A program made the position numbers and the translations under genes. A stretch of 64,000 bases of DNA, taken from Nocardia sp. NBC_01730. GTDB lineage: Bacteria > Actinomycetota > Actinomycetes > Mycobacteriales > Mycobacteriaceae. The stretch covers positions 1,488,001-1,552,000 of the forward strand of contig NZ_CP109162.1 in the NCBI RefSeq assembly GCF_035920445.1, read 5' to 3'. Positions 34,866-44,225 of this stretch are shown here, piece after piece. Every line of letters starts with the position of its first letter. Position 1 is the first letter of the stretch. The notes under the pieces were generated by a model, which was not told the DNA's origin, searched no databases, and saw only the letters and a program-made list of their open reading frames with translations.

Positions 34866-36560
34866 GTGGGATACGTTCTCGGGCTCGGTGGCCCTTACCA
34901 CCACGACGCCTCCGCCTGCCTCGTTGCCGACGGCCGGGTCGTCGCCTTCGCGGAGGAGGAGCGGTTCTCCCGGATCAAACACCACCGCGACTCCCGCTCC
35001 GCCGCGGCCTCCGCGGCGTGGTGCCTGCACCAGGCCGGAATCGGGTGGAGCGACGTCGACGAAGTCGCGGTCGCGTGGAACCCGTACTGGCCCAACGACT
35101 GTGACCATATCGCCGATAAGGACATGATCGCCGAACTGCTCGGTCCGGCGGCGCGCGACGCGGGGGGACCGCGCCGGTTGACCGTCATCGGCCATCACCT
35201 CGCCCACGCCGCCAGCGCGTTCTACCCGGCCGGTGTCACCGACGCCGCTGTCGTCGTTGTCGACGGTTCCGGAGACGGGATCTCCACCAGCATCCACCAC
35301 GGCACCCGCACGGGCCTGCACACTCTGCGCGAATTCCCTTTCACCCAGTCGCTGGGCTGGTTTTACCAATTCGCCACCGAGCACGCCGGGCTCGGCGACT
35401 GGACCAACGCAGGCAAGCTGATGGGCCTGGCCGCCTACGGCCGCCCCACCGTCGACCTGGACTTCCTGAACCCCGCCAGCTGCGGCTACCACCTCGACCT
35501 CACCGGCTACGGCCTTCCACCCGATGCCGACCACACCGCCCGCTACAGCGACTTCTCCTACTACCGCGACCTGCGCCGCGCCTACGGCAAGGCGTTCACC
35601 GACGCCGGAGTCCCCGCACTACCGACAGCCGGAGATGACACGCATCGCGGAATCGCTGCCGATCTCGCGGCCTCGGCGCAACTGCTGTTGCAACGCTGCT
35701 TGATCAGCGTCGTCGCGACCGCGCTCGACGAAACCGGTTCCACGGCGTTGTGCCTGGCCGGTGGAGTCGCACTCAACTGCACCACCAACGGAATCCTCGC
35801 CCGCACACCCGATATCGAGACCCTGTTCGTGCAGCCCGCCGCCAGCGACGCCGGATGCGCGCTCGGCGCCGCCCTCGAGTGCGCGCACCGCCGCGGCGAA
35901 TACACCGTGCCCGGCCCCCGCCAAACCCACACGCTGCTCGGCCCGGACTACGACAACCACGCGATCGAGACCGCGCTGCAGACCGCCGGAGCCGACTACA
36001 CCACCCCACCCGATATCGCGACTGCGGCCGCGCGTTTGCTGGCTGACGGCAAGGTCATCGGCTGGCACCAGGGCCGCGCCGAGGCCGGGCCCCGCGCGCT
36101 CGGTGCCCGCAGCATCCTCGCCGACCCCCACACCACAGCCTCGCGCGACCGCATCAACCGCGACATCAAACGCCGCGAACTCTGGCGACCGCTCGCGCCG
36201 AGCATGCTCGACCTGGGACCCTGGACGACCACGCCGGACGGTCCGGCAGAATGCATGATCGTCGCCCACGACGCCACACCTCGAGCACGCCAACAAATTC
36301 CGGGTGTCGTCCACGTCGACGGCACGCTGCGCCCGCAACGGGTCGATCCAGACCTGCAACCGGCCTACGCGCGCCTGCTCCACGCCTTCGCCGCCGAAAC
36401 CGGAATCGCAGTGGTGTTGAACACCAGCTTCAACGGCCCCGGCGAACCGATCGTCGGATCGCCGGCTGATGCGCTGAGCAGCGGCGCCCGCCTCGGCCTG
36501 GACGCCATCGTGATCGGCGACTACCTGATCACCCCACCACCATCGAGCAGCACCCGCTAG
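34866..36560 (+). CDS. O-carbamoyltransferase (NodU/CmcH family)
   Basis: 564 aa with both domains: an N-terminal Kae1-like ATPase domain (HHDASACLVADGRVVAFAEEE; IGHHLAHAASAFYP with metal-binding His) and a C-terminal YrdC-like domain (LGARSILADPH; RELWRPLAPSML; NTSFNGPGEPIVGSPADAL). It would transfer the carbamoyl group of carbamoyl-phosphate to a hydroxyl of the sugar. GGAAGGAG lies before its GTG start, 3 nt after the glycosyltransferase stop. Its partnership with HldE-, HldD- and GT9-like proteins recalls the sugar genes of bleomycin-type clusters. Confidence 0.88.
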   Translation: MGYVLGLGGPYHHDASACLVADGRVVAFAEEERFSRIKHHRDSRSAAASAAWCLHQAGIGWSDVDEVAVAWNPYWPNDCDHIADKDMIAELLGPAARDAGGPRRLTVIGHHLAHAASAFYPAGVTDAAVVVVDGSGDGISTSIHHGTRTGLHTLREFPFTQSLGWFYQFATEHAGLGDWTNAGKLMGLAAYGRPTVDLDFLNPASCGYHLDLTGYGLPPDADHTARYSDFSYYRDLRRAYGKAFTDAGVPALPTAGDDTHRGIAADLAASAQLLLQRCLISVVATALDETGSTALCLAGGVALNCTTNGILARTPDIETLFVQPAASDAGCALGAALECAHRRGEYTVPGPRQTHTLLGPDYDNHAIETALQTAGADYTTPPDIATAAARLLADGKVIGWHQGRAEAGPRALGARSILADPHTTASRDRINRDIKRRELWRPLAPSMLDLGPWTTTPDGPAECMIVAHDATPRARQQIPGVVHVDGTLRPQRVDPDLQPAYARLLHAFAAETGIAVVLNTSFNGPGEPIVGSPADALSSGARLGLDAIVIGDYLITPPPSSSTR

Positions 36561-36586
36561 CTTCACCCGACCACCAGGACAGGATC

Positions 36587-37954
36587 ATGACAAGCGTGAC
36601 CGACACCGACACGATCACCACCATCGACCGGATCCGCGCCCGCCACGATGACGCGGTGCACATCGGCACCGGCTGCGACATCGCCGCCGACGTCGACATC
36701 ATTATCGACACCGACGCCACCATCACCATCGGCGACCGGGTCAGCATCCGCCGCGGCACCACCCTGCAAGCCAATACCGGCGGGCACATTGTCATCGGCG
36801 ACGACGTGGCGATCGGCGAGAACGTCGTCGTGTCCGCGATGACTACCATCCGCATCGGCCGCGGCGCGGGCATCTCCAACATGGTCGACATCCACGACCA
36901 CAACCACCGGCCCCGCACCCACGAGAACCTGGCCCCTGGCGAACCGATCACCCCGTGGGCCAGCGGATTCGACGCCGCGCCTATCACGATCGAAGCCGGG
37001 GCCGTTATCGCCAACAAAGTCTCGATCACCGCCGGAGTCACGATCGGGCAGAACACCCGCGTCGGTGCCAACGCCGTCGTCTCAGCCTCACTCGCCCCCA
37101 ACGCCACCGCCGTGGGCGTGCCCGCTCGCGTCGTCACCCGCACCCCGGGCCCACTCGATCCTGAGCAGCCACGGCAACAACTGCGCATCGGCTGGTTCGG
37201 AACGTCGCTGATGGAGCACTACGAAGCCCACAATCCGCGACTGTCCACCCAAGCCGACCTGCCCGACATCGGACAACAGCTCGAGGTGACCGAGTGGCGC
37301 AACCGCGGTTACGTCCACGCGCTGATCACCGGCTGGTCTATCCACTATCCCTGGATCACGATCCTCTCCGATAACCGAGGCGAGGGAGGCGCGACCTCCC
37401 GTAACGTCCTCGCCAACCTGCGTGCCGCCGTCGACGACGGCGGCCGGTGGGACCTCGCGGTCGTCGGCGTCGGCATCAACGACGTCTGGCGCCACCACCA
37501 GGGCCGCCACGACGAAGCAGTTGGCATCGACGAGTACGACACCAACATCTGCGCCGCCCTCGACCTCCTCACCAACCACGCCCGCCGGACCCTCGTGATC
37601 GGCGAACCCCCAATGGGATGGGATCCCAGTATCGACGTCCCCGCCGCGAACCGTGACCTGGCCGACTACAACCGCCGCGCCCGCCGCGCCGCCGAAGACC
37701 ACCGAGCACTCTTCGTCGACATCTGGGACGACATCACCTACACCGCCACCTGCTTCGGCTGGTCACCCACCACACCCACTGCCCCGGCCACCGGAGCACC
37801 CAGCGTCTGGACCGACGGCGTGCACCTCTCAGAACAAGGCGACGAAGCCATCCGGCAGATGGTTGCCCGGCAAATCACCACCCACCGGATCCTCGACGGG
37901 CTGCTCACCCTCGACCGGCTCGATCGCGCCACCGCGACCCGCGAATACCGCTAG
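36587..37954 (+). CDS. Left-handed beta-helix acyltransferase fused to SGNH/GDSL hydrolase
   Basis: 455 aa. Residues about 20-180 form hexapeptide repeats (ITIGDRVSIRRGTTL, IVIGDDVAIGENVVV, ITAGVTIGQNTRVGANAVV) with a HDHNHRP segment, like NodL/maltose O-acetyltransferases. From about 195 to the end there is an SGNH fold: block I GWFGTSLMEHYEA (Ser), then VVGVGINDVW (Asn), then WTDGVHLSEQG (Asp and His). Adding and removing, or moving, an acyl group on the sugar is the likely task; the fusion of both activities is unusual. It lies 26 bp after the carbamoyltransferase gene. Confidence 0.75.
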   Translation: MTSVTDTDTITTIDRIRARHDDAVHIGTGCDIAADVDIIIDTDATITIGDRVSIRRGTTLQANTGGHIVIGDDVAIGENVVVSAMTTIRIGRGAGISNMVDIHDHNHRPRTHENLAPGEPITPWASGFDAAPITIEAGAVIANKVSITAGVTIGQNTRVGANAVVSASLAPNATAVGVPARVVTRTPGPLDPEQPRQQLRIGWFGTSLMEHYEAHNPRLSTQADLPDIGQQLEVTEWRNRGYVHALITGWSIHYPWITILSDNRGEGGATSRNVLANLRAAVDDGGRWDLAVVGVGINDVWRHHQGRHDEAVGIDEYDTNICAALDLLTNHARRTLVIGEPPMGWDPSIDVPAANRDLADYNRRARRAAEDHRALFVDIWDDITYTATCFGWSPTTPTAPATGAPSVWTDGVHLSEQGDEAIRQMVARQITTHRILDGLLTLDRLDRATATREYR

Positions 37955-38631
37955 TGACCCTCGCCCACCCGAGAATTCGCACGATCGAACAGCTGGCGCG
38001 GGACACGAACCGGCCCCGCGTCATCTTCTGCGATTGGCACGGAGTGCTGTGCCGGAAACCGTTCTGGCACAGCATCACCGACAACACCACACACCCGTTG
38101 CACACGATCCTCACCCGCGAGCTGGACCGGCTGTTCACGACGGGCAACCGCGAGGGCCGCGAATGGATGTGCGGGACACGCAGCTCCCGTGACATCCTCA
38201 CCACCCTCGCCGCCCACCACCGACACCTCGACGTCGACCAGCTCCTGACCCAACTCGCGGACGACATCGCCCGGATGCCCATCGACCAGCCACTGCTCCG
38301 GGCGCTGCGCCGTGCCCGGACCTACGCGACCGTCGTCCTGGCCACCGATAACATCGACTTGTTCGAAAGCGTCTTCCGCACCGCGGCGCTCGGCCGCAAC
38401 GAACGCCGATCAGGCATGGCGACCTTGCCGGACGCCGCAGCCGCGTTCGACGACATACTCAGCTCCAGCGACACCGGCGTACTGAAATCCGAAGACCCGC
38501 AATCCTTCTTCGGCCCATGGCTGACCAAAGCAGGACTGTCCTTCACCGACGCGCTCCTCATCGACGACCGGACCGACAACTGCACAGCATTCGAACTACA
38601 TGCCGGTGCCGCCATCGAGTGGATCTCGTAG
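37954..38631 (+). CDS. HAD-superfamily phosphatase (possible heptose-bisphosphate phosphatase)
   Basis: 225 aa. Motif I is VIFCDWHGVLC (nucleophile Asp present; the +2 acid is His), motif II VVLATDN, motif III Lys in LKSEDPQSFF and motif IV ALLIDDRTDNC. The cluster otherwise lacks the phosphatase (GmhB role) between the heptose kinase and adenylyltransferase steps, so this enzyme may supply it. The His at the +2 position departs from typical phosphatases, so another role is possible. GTG start overlaps the previous TAG; last gene of the run. Confidence 0.72.
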   Translation: MTLAHPRIRTIEQLARDTNRPRVIFCDWHGVLCRKPFWHSITDNTTHPLHTILTRELDRLFTTGNREGREWMCGTRSSRDILTTLAAHHRHLDVDQLLTQLADDIARMPIDQPLLRALRRARTYATVVLATDNIDLFESVFRTAALGRNERRSGMATLPDAAAAFDDILSSSDTGVLKSEDPQSFFGPWLTKAGLSFTDALLIDDRTDNCTAFELHAGAAIEWIS

Positions 38632-38874
38632 CTGCACTGCGCCATTAGCCAAAGACCGCAACCGGTGGATCACGACATCACCGACTCGATCACTGGAAGC
38701 CCACGGCACTGCACGGTGTTCGCTAGATGGACTCGCTGCATCCCTCAATAAGAATCCTTGAAAAAGTTTCCGCACCAATACAATTAGTTGCTCGCTCGGG
38801 TTGGGGCCGGCGGCCTTTGCGACGAGTTTATATTCCGCAATAATCGGCTCCACTTTGGAAATTCGGTCTTCGTT

Positions 38875-39477
38875 TTATCCTGGTGTCAGAATTCGGATCG
38901 TGAGATTGTGCGAGTTGATGATTCTGTTCACGTCGAAGTCTCCGTTGGCTGCGTGGAGGAATAATCGAGCGTTCGCCAGCGCGTCATCTTCGGAGTCGTG
39001 GAGGAGCCATTTGTTGACGGGCCGGTTCGGTGCACGTCGGCCGTGCAGATCGGCGAGCTCGTCTCTGGTGAGTAGGTTCAGCGCGAGAACGACTGCCTGC
39101 AACGATCCGACATGACCGGGACACAGCGATCTGGCGAGCGCTAGGCCGTCGACGAAAGGGATCGGGCGCGCACGACTTGCTTCCACGCCGATCAGTGTCG
39201 TGAGGCTTCTGATGTCGTAGCTGAATCCGAAGGCAGCAACCATCCGGTCGGCAATGAACGCATCGATATACGGCCACACCTGACCGAACGGCGGTGCCGG
39301 GTCGACGCTGGTGGCGGGCCATCGATAGTGCGGCGACCTGAACTTGACCATCCAGGTTGCCTCGACCTCGTTGCCGATGATCTCGGCTACCCCGATGTAT
39401 CCGAACGGGCTTGTTCGGCCTCCAGGTTCGACATCGATCGACACCAACGACGATGACGGGCACGGATGCTCGCTCAT
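38875..39477 (-). CDS. DnaQ-like (DEDD) exonuclease domain protein
   Basis: Start ATG 39477. Motif Exo I VSIDVEPGGR (Asp and Glu), Exo II region AAFGFSYDIRSL with Asp, and Exo III HDSEDDALANARLFL (His/Asp). About 200 aa, one domain. Such stand-alone 3'-5' exonucleases process DNA or RNA ends. It diverges from the gene at 39561 with an 83-bp gap. No neighbours reveal its pathway. Confidence 0.7.
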   Translation of the reverse strand: MSEHPCPSSSLVSIDVEPGGRTSPFGYIGVAEIIGNEVEATWMVKFRSPHYRWPATSVDPAPPFGQVWPYIDAFIADRMVAAFGFSYDIRSLTTLIGVEASRARPIPFVDGLALARSLCPGHVGSLQAVVLALNLLTRDELADLHGRRAPNRPVNKWLLHDSEDDALANARLFLHAANGDFDVNRIINSHNLTIRILTPG

Positions 39478-39560
39478 GGCCCCCATCCTGCTCGGGCACA
39501 CCGACATCCACTCACGTGGCGGACGCCGACAGTGTCGGTGGCCCCTGCCAGTATGCGGGC

Positions 39561-40688
39561 ATGCAATCAACCGAGTTGCGAGTTGCTGTCGGCGAGCTCG
39601 ACGAGGATTCGCCGCATCGGAATATCTGGCAGTGGGGTTGCCGCTGCGGGCACTGCTACCTGTCGAACATCGAGTGCGTCGATGAGTTCATCGGCAAGTT
39701 CCTCCTCGTGGTCACCGGTACTCTCTGCCGACATCGTGATCTAGACGATCCATTGATGTGCTCCGAGTGCTCGATGGCAGCGTTGTGCTGTATCGAACGC
39801 GCGGACATGACCGGCTGCCTGGCGATGTCGATGCGCGAACAAGTCGAAACCTGGGTGGCGACCGTCGCTCTGTGGTCTTGCGACCATCCAGGCGCGGCGG
39901 AGCTGTTCGATGACCTTGGGCCCTCTCTGCTGGCAGCCGAGTACGAATACGGCATCGACGCCGACGGCGAACACTGGCAAGAGATACGGGAGATGATCAT
40001 GATGGCGCTCACCACGTTCGTCATGGTCAACAGCAGCGGCCCGGACGCGGACGCACTCACGATCGCCCACTTGGTCCTCGACGCCTACCTGACCGTCGTG
40101 CAGGACTATCGGCCCGACGACATCATCCCGGTAGCCCCTCGCACCGACAACTCGACGCCGAAACGGGTGTGGCCGAAACGCGCCGAACTCGACATCGCCC
40201 GACGGCACGGCTGGGACGAGCCCGAACGGATCACCGTGGAACGATTGGTACGGACCGCCGCGATCGAGGCTCACAACGAGGCCGGGTTCATCCGGAACTG
40301 CCTCGCGGCCGGCTTGGTCCTGACCGGCCGCAAAGCCAAGGACGGCATCGGCGTGTGCGGATACGGTGCTTCCCGACCTACCGACCATGGTCCAGGCATC
40401 GGATTCGCCGGCTCCAGCCTCGCACCGGACCTCACCCTTCCGAAACTTCGCAAGGCGTGGTCGTGGTACCCGGAATCGGAGACCAGCGCGATCGCAACGT
40501 GGGCAACTCTGGTCGACCGCGACCTACTCGGACCTGGTGCAGCCTCGGAAGAGGCCGAAAGGCCCAGCCAGTCACAGCAGGTCAAGGTGGTCTATGAGGA
40601 GCACGGTGACCGTCACCGTGCCGACAAACCCGACTCCGGCGTCGCGGATCGCGCGAACCGCATGGGCCCCTTGGACCTTGGCAAGTAG
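39561..40688 (+). CDS. 375-aa protein with a mobilisation/relaxase-like C-terminal segment
   Basis: The N-terminal part has a Cys/His-rich region (WGCRCGHCYLSN; CRHRDLDDPLMCSECSMAALCC) that may bind zinc. The C-terminal 130 residues (AIEAHNEAGFIRNCLAAGLVLTGR; LAPDLTLPKLRKAW) resemble the last part of actinobacterial relaxase/mobilisation proteins. The upstream relaxase domain is lacking, so it may be a remnant fused to another ORF. Its 3' 117 bp overlap an oppositely oriented small membrane protein gene. Confidence 0.5.
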   Translation: MQSTELRVAVGELDEDSPHRNIWQWGCRCGHCYLSNIECVDEFIGKFLLVVTGTLCRHRDLDDPLMCSECSMAALCCIERADMTGCLAMSMREQVETWVATVALWSCDHPGAAELFDDLGPSLLAAEYEYGIDADGEHWQEIREMIMMALTTFVMVNSSGPDADALTIAHLVLDAYLTVVQDYRPDDIIPVAPRTDNSTPKRVWPKRAELDIARRHGWDEPERITVERLVRTAAIEAHNEAGFIRNCLAAGLVLTGRKAKDGIGVCGYGASRPTDHGPGIGFAGSSLAPDLTLPKLRKAWSWYPESETSAIATWATLVDRDLLGPGAASEEAERPSQSQQVKVVYEEHGDRHRADKPDSGVADRANRMGPLDLGK

Positions 40689-40757
40689 CGCTGTGATCAT
40701 TCCGATGATCACTCCCAGAAGTGCCGCGATGATGATCGGCAGGATCTTGATGTTCAT
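40572..40757 (-). CDS. 61-aa two-helix membrane protein
   Basis: Start ATG 40757 with GGAG 6 nt upstream. A hydrophobic helix (KILPIIIAALLGVIIGMITALLA) and a second (AGVGFVGTVTVTVLLI) are separated by a short basic stretch. Proteins of this plan occur in many actinobacteria, often in conjugative elements or phages. It runs antisense through the 3' end of the gene at 39561. Confidence 0.6.
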   Translation of the reverse strand: MNIKILPIIIAALLGVIIGMITALLAKVQGAHAVRAIRDAGVGFVGTVTVTVLLIDHLDLL

Positions 40758-40799
40758 GTGCGCTCCGCTTCTTTCAGTGGCTGGTGGCGGTGGAAGCAC

Positions 40800-41201
40800 A
40801 CCAATCCGGCTGCGGCCCGCGCTACCCGTCTGCGCTCGATGGATGCCATGTTCATGCAGGTCAAGTGGCTAATCGGACGACTACCCGTTTCCTGCGACTC
40901 GTATCGACTCGTGTTGTGTCAGGCTTTGTGGTCGCCGTGGAGCCGGTTATCGAGCTACCGGTGGCGGTCGCGGCGGCGGTGGCTGCCGGCGACGTCGAGC
41001 GTTCCCGGACCCGGCAACACGAATTCGACCGCTACACCGACGTCCGTAAACGGTGACCGATAAGCGATATCGCCTTCGCCAAAGCCGCGGTGTCGGCTCG
41101 GCTGCCCCGGTTCCCGACCCACGTCCGCCCACCGCTGACCGCAGCCTCACCCGAACGGATTCGAGAGATCCACATGGTCGTGGGATCGCTGCTGCCGCTT
41201 C
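40800..41201. other. Gene-poor stretch
   Basis: No gene I can support. One plus-strand frame reads FDRYTDVRKR, stop, and then continues in the same frame with a protein-like segment (DIAFAKAAVSARLPRFP, AASPERIREIH) to a stop at 41227. It looks like a small gene broken by a nonsense change. Confidence 0.35.
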
Positions 41202-41845
41202 TCACCGGTGCCGGCCCGGAGCGCTGACCGGGTCCGGCTCAGTTGTCGACACGAGATCACACACTGTGCGAGCGAGCTCCCGGACTCCGGAATCGAGAAC
41301 ACCGGACCGATACCCGGTCCAATCCGACAGCTTGGGCGTGTCGCGGGCCGAACCGCGCGCGATCATCCGTTGCCGGACCTGTTCGCTGGGAGAGTCGAGC
41401 CATATGGTCACGACCTGCAGGTCTGCCTCGGCTTCCGCGTGTTGCCGCAGGAAAGCGCATAATGGAAGACCTGCGGTACCCGCCGTGCGCACGGTCCACA
41501 GGAATGGGGCGTCCAGAATTATCGGGTCGCGGACGGCCACGGTCAGTCCGGTACAGATCAGACTGTTGTAGATGTCTGGCGCAACGACCTCGCGATAGGT
41601 TTCGGAATCGCGATCGCACCGGTCAGCCGCGTCATCACCGACTCCTCCAACACCGGTGCGAGTTTGTCCTTGTCCAGCACGACTGCACCCATACGCGCGG
41701 CGAGCCACCGCGCGGCCGAGGACTTGCCTGATGCGGGGAATCCGCAAAGCACCATCGCACCAGCACTACGGATCGGTACCGCCGCCTGGTCGAGCCGCTC
41801 ACGGACCATGGCGGGCAGGAACACCGAGTGCTGTTCATCCATCAC
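41202..41845 (-). pseudogene. P-loop kinase (zeta-toxin/AAA-like) with a frameshift
   Basis: The first frame (41845 to about 41620) has GAMVLCGFPASGKSSAARWLA (Walker A) and VVLDKDKLAPVLEE. The second frame continues with DRDSETYREVVAPDIYNSL, VIILDAPFLW-like DPIILDAPFLW and the lid VTIWLDSPSEQVRQRMIARGS. The two parts form one 210-aa kinase once the shift near 41600-41625 is repaired. It may be a broken gene or a sequencing error. Confidence 0.65.
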
Positions 41846-41898
41846 CTCTGCACTTCACCACACCTGTTTGGGCCAGCGATTTCTGAACCGGATGCTGG

Positions 41899-43404
41899 TC
41901 ACGTTTCGGCAGCCGGTATGCGGGCGCGGTGGGCGCGAACACGGCATTTGGGGGAGCAGTACAGCGCCGGTCTGCCACCGCGGCGTTGTTTCAGTGGCGC
42001 TGCGCACCCCGGAGCGGCGCAGATCCCTGCCCCGTTCGGAGGACCGGCCGCCGCGTCGGGCTGTTCGGTTGGCGGGGCTGGCGGTAGCGCGTGGCAGCCG
42101 TCGCGTTGTACTTGCCACTGGCCCGGGGTGCGCCACAGTTGGCGGCGGGTGCCCTGGTCGTCGACCTCGTAGGGCTGGTAGCCGAGCCGGGCCAGTTCGG
42201 CGTCGTTGAGTCCGCGTTCGCGGTGAAAGGTGTTGATGCTTGAGGCACCGAGTGCGCTGCGAATCTGGAAGCAGGGTCGTCCGGGCTGTGCGCCGCAGCG
42301 TAGACAAGGCTGGTCAATCTCGCCGTAGAATCCGCGCCAAAGTTCGCCGGTCACAGGCATGGCCATGGCGAGGGACGCGTGTGGTTCGGCTTCGTCGGGG
42401 TGAAGTGGAGTCACGCTCGCGGTGACGGGATCGACCCATTCGGCGCGAACCAGGAAAGGGAACCGTCTGCGTAGCTGCTTCCATGCCCCGGACGGCCGAA
42501 CGGCATCGGTTAGCGTTGCGCGAATGTAATCCAGCGACCGCGTGCCGGCCATGAGCTCGGCGAGCGTCCCTTCGGCCCGGGCCAGTCCGGACGGCATGAG
42601 CAGAGGGACTTCGGTGGTCGAGGTCAGCCCGTCTGTGTCTAGGTCGATCATGCAGACCGATTTCGGCGGGTCGAAATCGATGGTCCTCGGCCCGAAGTCG
42701 TAGACATAGGGCAGCGGCGAGCCCGAGTAGCGGACCGCGGGGGAGACCGCGTGCGGCCAGTGCAGGTCACCGAGCGCGACATAGTCGATTCCGGCGAACA
42801 CCTCGACCGGGACGGTGTGACGACCGCCGACCCGCAATCGTTCCGGCCCGCGTTCGGTGGGGTCGGCCACCGAGACGTGCCCCACCACCACCGCCCGCGC
42901 TCCTGGGCGGCCCGCCAGGTCCGCGCGCACCCGCGTCATCGCAGCACGCCAGCGGTCGGCGTGCGACCGGCCCACAGCACTACCGAGCTCGGATCCGGCG
43001 AACTGCAGGCACGGAACCCCGTACACCGCGACAGGCCCGTGCTCGTCCTCGAACAACACCGGGCTGCCGATGCCGGCCACGCTGGTCATCAGGTGCAGCC
43101 CACCTGCGGCAGTGAACACCGCTCCGGCCCCCAGGCGGATCGGTGAGTCATGGTTACCTGCGATTACCAACAGCTGTGCGCCCGCTGCTCGGATCGCGGC
43201 GAATGCGTCCTGGCAAACAGCGACCTCGGCCTCGGATGGATCGGTTTTGTCGTATATATCGCCGGCGACGACCACGAGATCGACTTCCCACTCCTCGACG
43301 AGTGCCGGGATCTCCCCGACGAGTATGACCTGTTGGGCGGCCAGCAATGGCGTGCCTCGCATCCGGAACCCGATATGCCAGTCGGAGGTGTGCAGGATCC
43401 GCAT
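41899..43404 (-). CDS. SbcD-like metallophosphoesterase with C-terminal zinc-binding extension
   Basis: From ATG 43404, about 501 aa. The exonuclease fold is clear: LHTSDWHIG, VVAGDIYDK, VIAGNHDSPI, VVGHVSVAD and ALGDLHWPH carry all metal ligands of Mre11/SbcD. The C-terminal 150 residues are not part of SbcD: CLRCGAQPGRPCFQIRS with a His-containing follow-up and a terminal CAAPGCAAPLKQRRGG...YCSPKC zinc finger. No sbcC gene is adjacent, so the protein may act alone or with a distant partner, for example in DNA defence or mobile-element maintenance. Confidence 0.8.
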   Translation of the reverse strand: MRILHTSDWHIGFRMRGTPLLAAQQVILVGEIPALVEEWEVDLVVVAGDIYDKTDPSEAEVAVCQDAFAAIRAAGAQLLVIAGNHDSPIRLGAGAVFTAAGGLHLMTSVAGIGSPVLFEDEHGPVAVYGVPCLQFAGSELGSAVGRSHADRWRAAMTRVRADLAGRPGARAVVVGHVSVADPTERGPERLRVGGRHTVPVEVFAGIDYVALGDLHWPHAVSPAVRYSGSPLPYVYDFGPRTIDFDPPKSVCMIDLDTDGLTSTTEVPLLMPSGLARAEGTLAELMAGTRSLDYIRATLTDAVRPSGAWKQLRRRFPFLVRAEWVDPVTASVTPLHPDEAEPHASLAMAMPVTGELWRGFYGEIDQPCLRCGAQPGRPCFQIRSALGASSINTFHRERGLNDAELARLGYQPYEVDDQGTRRQLWRTPGQWQVQRDGCHALPPAPPTEQPDAAAGPPNGAGICAAPGCAAPLKQRRGGRPALYCSPKCRVRAHRARIPAAET

Positions 43405-43434
43405 GCGCGACAGGGTATTCCGCACCACCGACAA

Positions 43435-43811
43435 CCTCGCGGACCGGTGTCACAGTGCTCAGGGCACTTTCAGGGGGCGAAAAACAGACGTAGACGAGAG
43501 ATCCATAACGTTCACGCTGGCCTGGGAAGGTGACGTCGACATGATGTACCGCTCGGGACGAACAGGTCGCGGCGTTTCTTCGATCGCTTCTCAGCTTGAG
43601 ATTTAACCTCGGGGCTGGGCGTCGTTGAGGGCGTATCGGTCTGCGAATTGCCACTCCTGGACTGCGGATTGTCGCCAATGGTACTGGTTCGGCGAAACAT
43701 GTTGCCGTTCCGCATGTCGCCGTGTTTCCCGGCGTGTCACAGCGACGCGAAAGGGCTACCGCGTCATCATCTTCGGGTTCCTGCAAGAACTTGAAGCAAG
43801 AAGCGGTAGCC
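43435..43811. other. Intergenic stretch without recognisable gene
   Basis: Lower GC than the surroundings and no open frame with protein character on either strand. It may hold the promoter of the SbcD-like gene. Confidence 0.4.
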
Positions 43812-44225
43812 GTGTCTCTGAGTGTGCCCCATGCGTCGGTGGCGGTCGAGCCGACACACCCGGTAGACGTGAATGACCTTGTGTCGTTTCGTCGTTCGTT
43901 CCGTAACTGCCTCACCGCGCGGGGCGAGGCGTTGTTCGAATTGACCGGCGCGGTGCTGTGCAAGAACGGCCCGGTCACCACCCTGGTCGGGTTGAGCCTG
44001 GTCGGTGAGCATCGACGCGGCCACGGCGCGCTCTACGACGGATTGGCCGCCGGCGGCATCGCCCCGGAACGGGTCCGCACGGCCGTGGCGGCGGCGCTGC
44101 CGCCGCCACGCGATGACCAGGGCCGGGATCAGGCTGGCCGTGGGTTCGGGCCCGGCGCAGCGCCGGAGCAGTGGTTCGTCTCGATGCCCGGCGTCGTTGA
44201 CTTGCCGGTGCCGGAGTTCTCCCGC
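43812..44225 (+). pseudogene. N-terminal fragment of a DDE transposase
   Basis: The segment VPHASVAVEPTHPVDVNDLV, SFRRSFRNCLTARGEALFEL and GEHRRGHGALYDGLAAGGI matches a widespread actinobacterial transposase family by its N-terminus (the Arg-Arg-Gly-His-Gly motif). The first catalytic Asp region is not reached before the sequence changes near 44200. Only about 135 codons remain. Confidence 0.6.

Noticed and set aside
34242..35534. 430-aa minus-strand ORF across the GT9/carbamoyltransferase boundary
   Set aside because: Shadow ORF; both plus-strand genes have clear family motifs and ribosome binding sites.
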